DNA from: a virus
Reading direction: 5' to 3' (one strand)
IMG/VR virus record: IMGVR_UViG_3300031839_000368
Span: 1-20,458 of that record
DNA: 20,458 nt
Both the position numbers and the translations under genes were made by a program. Positions 18,211 through 20,458 of this stretch are shown one piece after another. Position 1 is the stretch's first letter; every line of letters starts with the position of its first letter. The notes below the pieces were generated by a model. That model worked only from the letters and a program-made list of their open reading frames with translations, was not told where the DNA came from and searched no databases.

Positions 18211-19684
18211 CGTCGCCGCCTTCTACACTTGGTGCGGCTGGCAACTTGTTGCCAAACGGTTGGAAGGCTGTTTCGATTTCGTAACGTGCCGCCAAATCCT
18301 TCTCGCGTGCCACTTGTTCGAACACCTCCTCGGTGTCGCGACCGTGCTGGCCGTGAACATCCTGCAAGGTCATGATGCCGCTATTGATAGCAGCGATGTT
18401 TGCGTTCACTTCTTTTTGCGGGTCAATGGCTGGGTAACCACGCGGGCGGTAAGTCACTTGGTCGGCGAACAGGTCATATTTTGCCATCGGCAAAGTGACC
18501 GCGTTATAGGTGATGGCCTGTTCGAGCCACGAGCGGTAAACCTCGTCAACAAAGTTCTCAATCATAAACTGTTGCAGCATTTTAAAGTTATCGCGGTCTT
18601 CCATCGTGCCTTGGCGAATGCTGCTGTAGCTGACGCCCTCAAGGTTGTTCGATAGCGACACATAGCTGACGCCAAGACCCGATGCGATGCCGCGCAAGAT
18701 TGCTTTTTCAAAGTCTGCAAAGTCTGCACCGCCGACACCTGATGGGTCGAAACTTTCGAAAGACATTCCGTCAGGCAACTGGCTGAATGTGCCGGGGCTT
18801 GCGTCCATAAGAGGCGCAGCACCTTGGTAGTCGTCGCCGACAAACTCGTCGCCTGATGGCGATGTAAAGAAACCCATTTTGGATGCTGCAACGCGAGCAT
18901 GAACCAAGCTGGCTTCTTCAAAACCGTCTAGCATCTTCAGGCGACCCAAGACGTTTGCCATCATCGGCACGCCACGGGTCTGGCCAGCGCGTTCCTGAAT
19001 GAACGAGTGAATGATTTCTTCGGCTGGCACACGGATGCGTTTGCGTGCGCTGGTGTTGCGACCAAAGCCATTCGTGTGGTTTGGGTTGTCTTCGAACAGC
19101 CAGTAAGCTACAGGCTTGCCCTCTTTGGTAATCTCGACACCCATACGCACTTCGTTGCCGCTTGGCGCAGTGTTGTTGTAGTTCTCGTCGAGATAATCGG
19201 CCTCGATAAACTGCAAAGAAAAACCAAAGCGGTTTCCTGCTGGGTTTTTAATTTTGCGAATTAAGACCTCGCCATCACGCGCAAGCGTTTCGATGAACAA
19301 GCGTTGGCACTGGTTCCAAGACATCCGACCGTCGATAGAGCAACTATCTTTGCGACCCCAAGCCGCCCACGCGGTCTCGACAATGCGATTGCCGGGCGTA
19401 TCAAGCGAGCCATCGGTATTGCGCTTGCGAACCTGTAGGCGGACGCCAGCAGACCCGACGACATTACTGTTCAGGATTTGGATGTAACGCTTGGCATAAG
19501 GGTCGTTGCGGGACAATTCGCGGCAACGGTCGCGCAAGATGCGTAAAGATGGGCTGATTTCGCTGTCAGCAGACAGTGATTGCGTGATAAAATCAGAGAA
19601 AAGTCGGCCTGTTTCTGCGCCGTAATATGACCTTTTCATGTGTTTTGGCTGCTGTTTTGTGCGTAAAAAATCAAAAAATGCCAT
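18197..19684 (-). CDS. Portal protein, lambda gpB family
   Basis: The portal is a 12-subunit ring at one vertex through which DNA enters and leaves. This protein has 495 residues. Landmarks of the Phage_portal_2 family are LRDRCRELSRNDPYAKRYIQ (residues 50-69), ILNSNVVGSAGVRLQ (70-84), LARDGEVLIRK (about 134-144), FSLQFIEADYLDENYN, RVPAEEIIHSFIQERAGQTR with GVPMMANVLGRLKMLDGFEE, and GVSYVSLSNNLEGVSYSSIR. Lambda B itself is processed by protease C; here the protease is encoded in the next gene, overlapping by 14 bases. The start ATG 19684 lies just after the preceding stop, with GAGG upstream. The C-terminus is acidic (VEGGDDGEL). Confidence 0.93.
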   Translation of the reverse strand: MAFFDFLRTKQQPKHMKRSYYGAETGRLFSDFITQSLSADSEISPSLRILRDRCRELSRNDPYAKRYIQILNSNVVGSAGVRLQVRKRNTDGSLDTPGNRIVETAWAAWGRKDSCSIDGRMSWNQCQRLFIETLARDGEVLIRKIKNPAGNRFGFSLQFIEADYLDENYNNTAPSGNEVRMGVEITKEGKPVAYWLFEDNPNHTNGFGRNTSARKRIRVPAEEIIHSFIQERAGQTRGVPMMANVLGRLKMLDGFEEASLVHARVAASKMGFFTSPSGDEFVGDDYQGAAPLMDASPGTFSQLPDGMSFESFDPSGVGGADFADFEKAILRGIASGLGVSYVSLSNNLEGVSYSSIRQGTMEDRDNFKMLQQFMIENFVDEVYRSWLEQAITYNAVTLPMAKYDLFADQVTYRPRGYPAIDPQKEVNANIAAINSGIMTLQDVHGQHGRDTEEVFEQVAREKDLAARYEIETAFQPFGNKLPAAPSVEGGDDGEL

Positions 19685-19687
19685 TGG

Positions 19688-20272
19688 TTAGAACCTCACC
19701 AGAATTGTTTGCCCTGTCGCCTCGCCATTCTCGGCAAGCTCTTTGTTGATTTCGCGCTGATACTCGCCGCGATATTTCTCACGCGCTTCCATCAACTCAG
19801 CAAACGAGAATTTGGTCAGGCTTCGACCGTTGATGCTGTAATTGCTTACATCGCTGTCGGCCTTGCCAGCCAAAATGCTTTCGATTTTAGTGACCATGAC
19901 TTCGGCATGACTGCGTGGGTCTGCGCCGTTAGTGTCTAGGTCTTCGGCAACGTCGAAAGTCCCCTTGTCAACGACAATGCGATTGCCCGACGAGGTCTGT
20001 GTAATTTCAAGCTGCCAGTGATAGTGACCCGCCGTGTAGTTGGCAGTGACAGACGTTTCGGCGGTGAAAAGATAATACTCAGCGTTTTCGGTGGCTGCAA
20101 TTTTGAACTCAGTCGAACCAGCGTGCGTCGAGCGTGCAACGTATTCAGCAGAATAAGTGGCGACTGGATAGTCATCGACTAGGTCGCTGCGCTTCCATTG
20201 GATGTAATCACCGACGACAAGTTTGTGCGGTTCGCCCTCTGGTGCGTTTGCAACGTCGAATAGATTAGCCAC
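19688..20272 (-). CDS. Head protein with gpW-like C-terminal segment
   Basis: This 194-residue protein precedes the portal gene, the place of lambda W. The start is GTG 20272-20270 with AGGGG seven bases upstream, overlapping the small basic gene by 8 bases. Residues 1-120 form a beta-rich domain (KLVVGDYIQWKRSDLVDDYP, STEFKIAATENAEYYLF, AGHYHWQLEITQTSSGNRIV) that resembles Ig-like or decoration-type domains. Residues 125-185 contain AEVMVTKIESILAGKADSDV, NYSINGRSLTKFSFAELMEA, REKYRGEYQREI, which resembles the helix-hairpin-helix of gpW head-completion proteins. A gpW-type function fused to an extra beta domain is my best reading; the N-terminal half is unrecognised. Confidence 0.55.
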   Translation of the reverse strand: MANLFDVANAPEGEPHKLVVGDYIQWKRSDLVDDYPVATYSAEYVARSTHAGSTEFKIAATENAEYYLFTAETSVTANYTAGHYHWQLEITQTSSGNRIVVDKGTFDVAEDLDTNGADPRSHAEVMVTKIESILAGKADSDVSNYSINGRSLTKFSFAELMEAREKYRGEYQREINKELAENGEATGQTILVRF

Positions 20273-20396
20273 GGCAAGACCCCTGTGTAAAGAACGACTG
20301 CTTCTTATCGCGCCGCTTGATAACTTTCGAATGTCTGCCCCTGCGGCGTATCTTGTTTACGACACGGGGTTCAGCCACATTTGATTTCTTTGCCAT
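20265..20396 (-). CDS. Small very basic protein (43 aa)
   Basis: This short gene runs from ATG 20396 to TAA 20267-20265. The sequence begins AKKSNVAEPRVVNKIRRRGR and continues with HSKVIKRRDKKQSFF, about one third Lys/Arg. GGAG lies ten bases upstream of the ATG and the end overlaps the next start by 8 bases. It could bind DNA or RNA, or the negatively charged head interior, but no family is recognised. Small basic genes between terminase and portal are common in lambda-like phages. Confidence 0.5.
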   Translation of the reverse strand: MAKKSNVAEPRVVNKIRRRGRHSKVIKRRDKKQSFFTQGSCRG

Positions 20397-20402
20397 GATA
20401 CA

Positions 20403-20458
20403 TCATCTCCATGAATTTGCAAAGCCCGACCGTGGCGGTTGCCGCCTGACAGTTCTTT
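20403..20458 (-). CDS. Possible C-terminal end of the upstream gene (terminase large subunit?)
   Basis: One open frame enters from the window edge and reads RTVRRQPPRSGFANSWR before TGA 20405-20403. Its stop sits on the ribosome site of the next gene, as expected for packed phage genes. The basic ending '..R..FaNsWR' resembles ends of GpA-type terminase large subunits, and terminase is expected here before gpW and portal. With only 17 residues visible and two other open frames over the same bases, this is a guess from position. Confidence 0.3.
   Translation of the reverse strand, partial: RTVRRQPPRSGFANSWR

Noticed and set aside
1-20458. tRNA genes, CRISPR arrays, insertion sequences, integrase or att sites
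   Set aside because: No cloverleaf, spaced repeat array, transposase, recombinase or matching end repeat was recognised on either strand.

Overview
The window is the structural, lysis and early/replication region of a tailed double-stranded DNA phage or prophage. Every supported gene lies on the minus strand, so reading goes from base 20458 down to base 1. The head-neck-tail order is lambda/HK97-like, with a lambda-type portal, an HK97-type protease and capsid, an FII-like joiner, a gpU-like tail terminator, a G/GT frameshift pair, a tape measure and an M/L/K/J-like tail tip. This predicts a long non-contractile tail (siphovirus morphology). The M15 endolysin and the holin/spanin-like genes point to a Gram-negative host. 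An alphaproteobacterial, perhaps marine, host is only my impression from how the proteins look. No integrase, tRNA, CRISPR array, transposon or att site is visible.

Head and neck (20458-14832): a possible end of the terminase gene, a 43-residue basic protein, a 194-residue protein with a gpW-like end, the portal, a 777-residue protein fusing an N-terminal head-associated domain, an S78 prohead protease, a scaffold-like segment and an HK97-fold major capsid, then a small basic-tailed protein, the head-tail joiner and the tail terminator. A strong ribosome binding site lies inside the fusion gene exactly where the scaffold/capsid part begins, so a free capsid precursor is probably also made. 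A G/U-containing stem-loop follows the capsid stop.

Tail (14831-6709): a small basic-tailed protein, the tail tube, the G chaperone with a textbook -1 frameshift signal (A AAA AAG, 6-nt spacer, perfect 9-bp stem) giving a GT fusion, a short 496-residue tape measure, three tail-tip assembly proteins, a J-like tip protein with FN3-like domains, and a tail fibre ending in a self-cleaving S74 chaperone. A broken small gene follows the fibre.

Lysis (6522-5131): two small membrane proteins (one holin-like), a membrane-anchored coiled-coil protein, a PD-(D/E)XK nuclease and an M15 peptidase, packed with short overlaps.

Early and replication region (4901-1): two transcription units, each headed by a nearly identical sigma70-type promoter plus leader (48 of 60 positions identical). 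The first runs through small unknown genes, a 33-residue membrane peptide, an XRE-type regulator and a RusA resolvase. The second encodes a RecB-like nuclease, a likely ssDNA-binding protein, a solitary C5 cytosine methyltransferase and the start of a prim-pol type primase that leaves the window. I find no clearly new defence or counter-defence system. The most interesting signals are the recoding site, the internally initiated capsid fusion and the twin early promoters.
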